A DNA stretch of 6,801 bases, from assembly GCA_036401755.1 (NCBI GenBank), contig DASWUD010000052.1, positions 1 to 6,801 on the forward strand, written 5' to 3'. Positions 6,489 to 6,801 of the stretch are shown here, one piece after another. This stretch comes from DASWUD01 sp036401755. GTDB lineage: Bacteria > Pseudomonadota > Gammaproteobacteria > Thiohalomonadales > Thiohalomonadaceae. The translations under genes and the position numbers were made by a program. How positions within the stretch are numbered: position 1 is the first letter of the stretch; each line of letters opens with the position of its first letter. Under the pieces are notes generated by a model. That model was not told the DNA's origin, searched no databases, and saw only the letters and a program-made list of their open reading frames with translations.

Positions 6489-6801
6489 ATGACCACCTCC
6501 ATCACCCCCCCTAAAGGCCTGTTGCGGCCGGTCGGCCGCGCCATCGCCGACTACCGGATGATCCGCGCAGGCGACCGCGTGCTGCTCGGCCTCTCCGGCG
6601 GCAAGGACTCACTCTCCCTGCTGCACATCCTGCGCCACCTGCAGCGCCACGCCCCCATCGACTTCGAGGTGGGCGCCATCACCGTCGACCCGCAGATCCC
6701 CGGCTTCGACCCGTCGGTACTCAAGCCCTATCTGACAGAGCTGGGCATCCCCTATTTCTATCAGAGCCAAGCCATTGCTGATGATGCGCAGAAACATGCC
6801 T
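6489..6801 (+). CDS. TtcA-family PP-loop ATPase, N-terminal 104 residues (cut by window edge)
   Basis: The visible part begins with a short leader, then PVGRAIADYRMIRAGDRVLL and the PP-loop LSGGKDS (35-41), which binds ATP and adenylates the target base. It continues with LLHILRHLQRHAPIDFEV and the VDPQIPGFDPSVLKPYL stretch that marks the TtcA family. TtcA makes 2-thiocytidine at position 32 of certain tRNAs, using an iron-sulfur cluster and sulfur from a persulfide donor. The LGIPYFYQSQ stretch resembles a TtcA-like subgroup more than E. coli TtcA, so the symbol is withheld. The cluster-binding cysteines would lie beyond the right edge. ATG 6489 is the only usual start codon in this frame after the stop at 6444-6446, and it has no Shine-Dalgarno. 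The gene diverges from qmcA with 83 bases between starts. Confidence 0.88.
   Translation, partial: MTTSITPPKGLLRPVGRAIADYRMIRAGDRVLLGLSGGKDSLSLLHILRHLQRHAPIDFEVGAITVDPQIPGFDPSVLKPYLTELGIPYFYQSQAIADDAQKHA

Overview
This GC-rich window (roughly 60% by eye) carries six genes of proteobacterial type. The close match of four products to Escherichia coli MetH, QmcA, YbbJ and TtcA, all judged from memory of those sequences, suggests a gammaproteobacterium, possibly an environmental member of the Chromatiales or a related group. The genus cannot be fixed from this stretch. Most of the window looks like ordinary chromosomal housekeeping DNA. No transposon, CRISPR array, tRNA, rRNA or phage gene is visible.

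Layout: bases 1-1634 hold the first 544 codons of metH (cobalamin-dependent methionine synthase) on the minus strand, running off the left edge. A divergent intergenic region (1635-1827) holds an extended -10 promoter for metH, a perfect TATAAT for the rightward gene, and a 7-bp inverted repeat with CRP/FNR-type geometry between them. Bases 1828-4263 (+) encode an 811-residue membrane protein. Its fold follows the M48 (HtpX-like) metallopeptidase family, but every zinc-binding and catalytic position is replaced, so it appears to be a pseudopeptidase. Bases 4365-4589 (+) encode a 74-residue protein with the heavy-metal-associated (HMA) ferredoxin-like pattern but no CxxC metal site.

From 6405 leftward to 4608 runs a compact three-gene operon on the minus strand: qmcA (SPFH/stomatin-family membrane protein), an NfeD-like partner (YbbJ type) and a single-domain rhodanese with an intact active-site cysteine. 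The first two form a well-known pair that organises membrane microdomains; the rhodanese adds a sulfur-transfer function. Diverging from qmcA at 6489 (+) is the start of a TtcA-family PP-loop ATPase, cut by the right edge. It has no Shine-Dalgarno sequence, and a -10-like box with an inverted repeat sits directly before its ATG.

The main candidate for something undescribed is the pseudo-M48 protein, together with its small HMA-like neighbour that also lacks metal ligands. The other points are regulatory: two divergent intergenic regions with perfect inverted repeats, and a possible leaderless ttcA-like gene.
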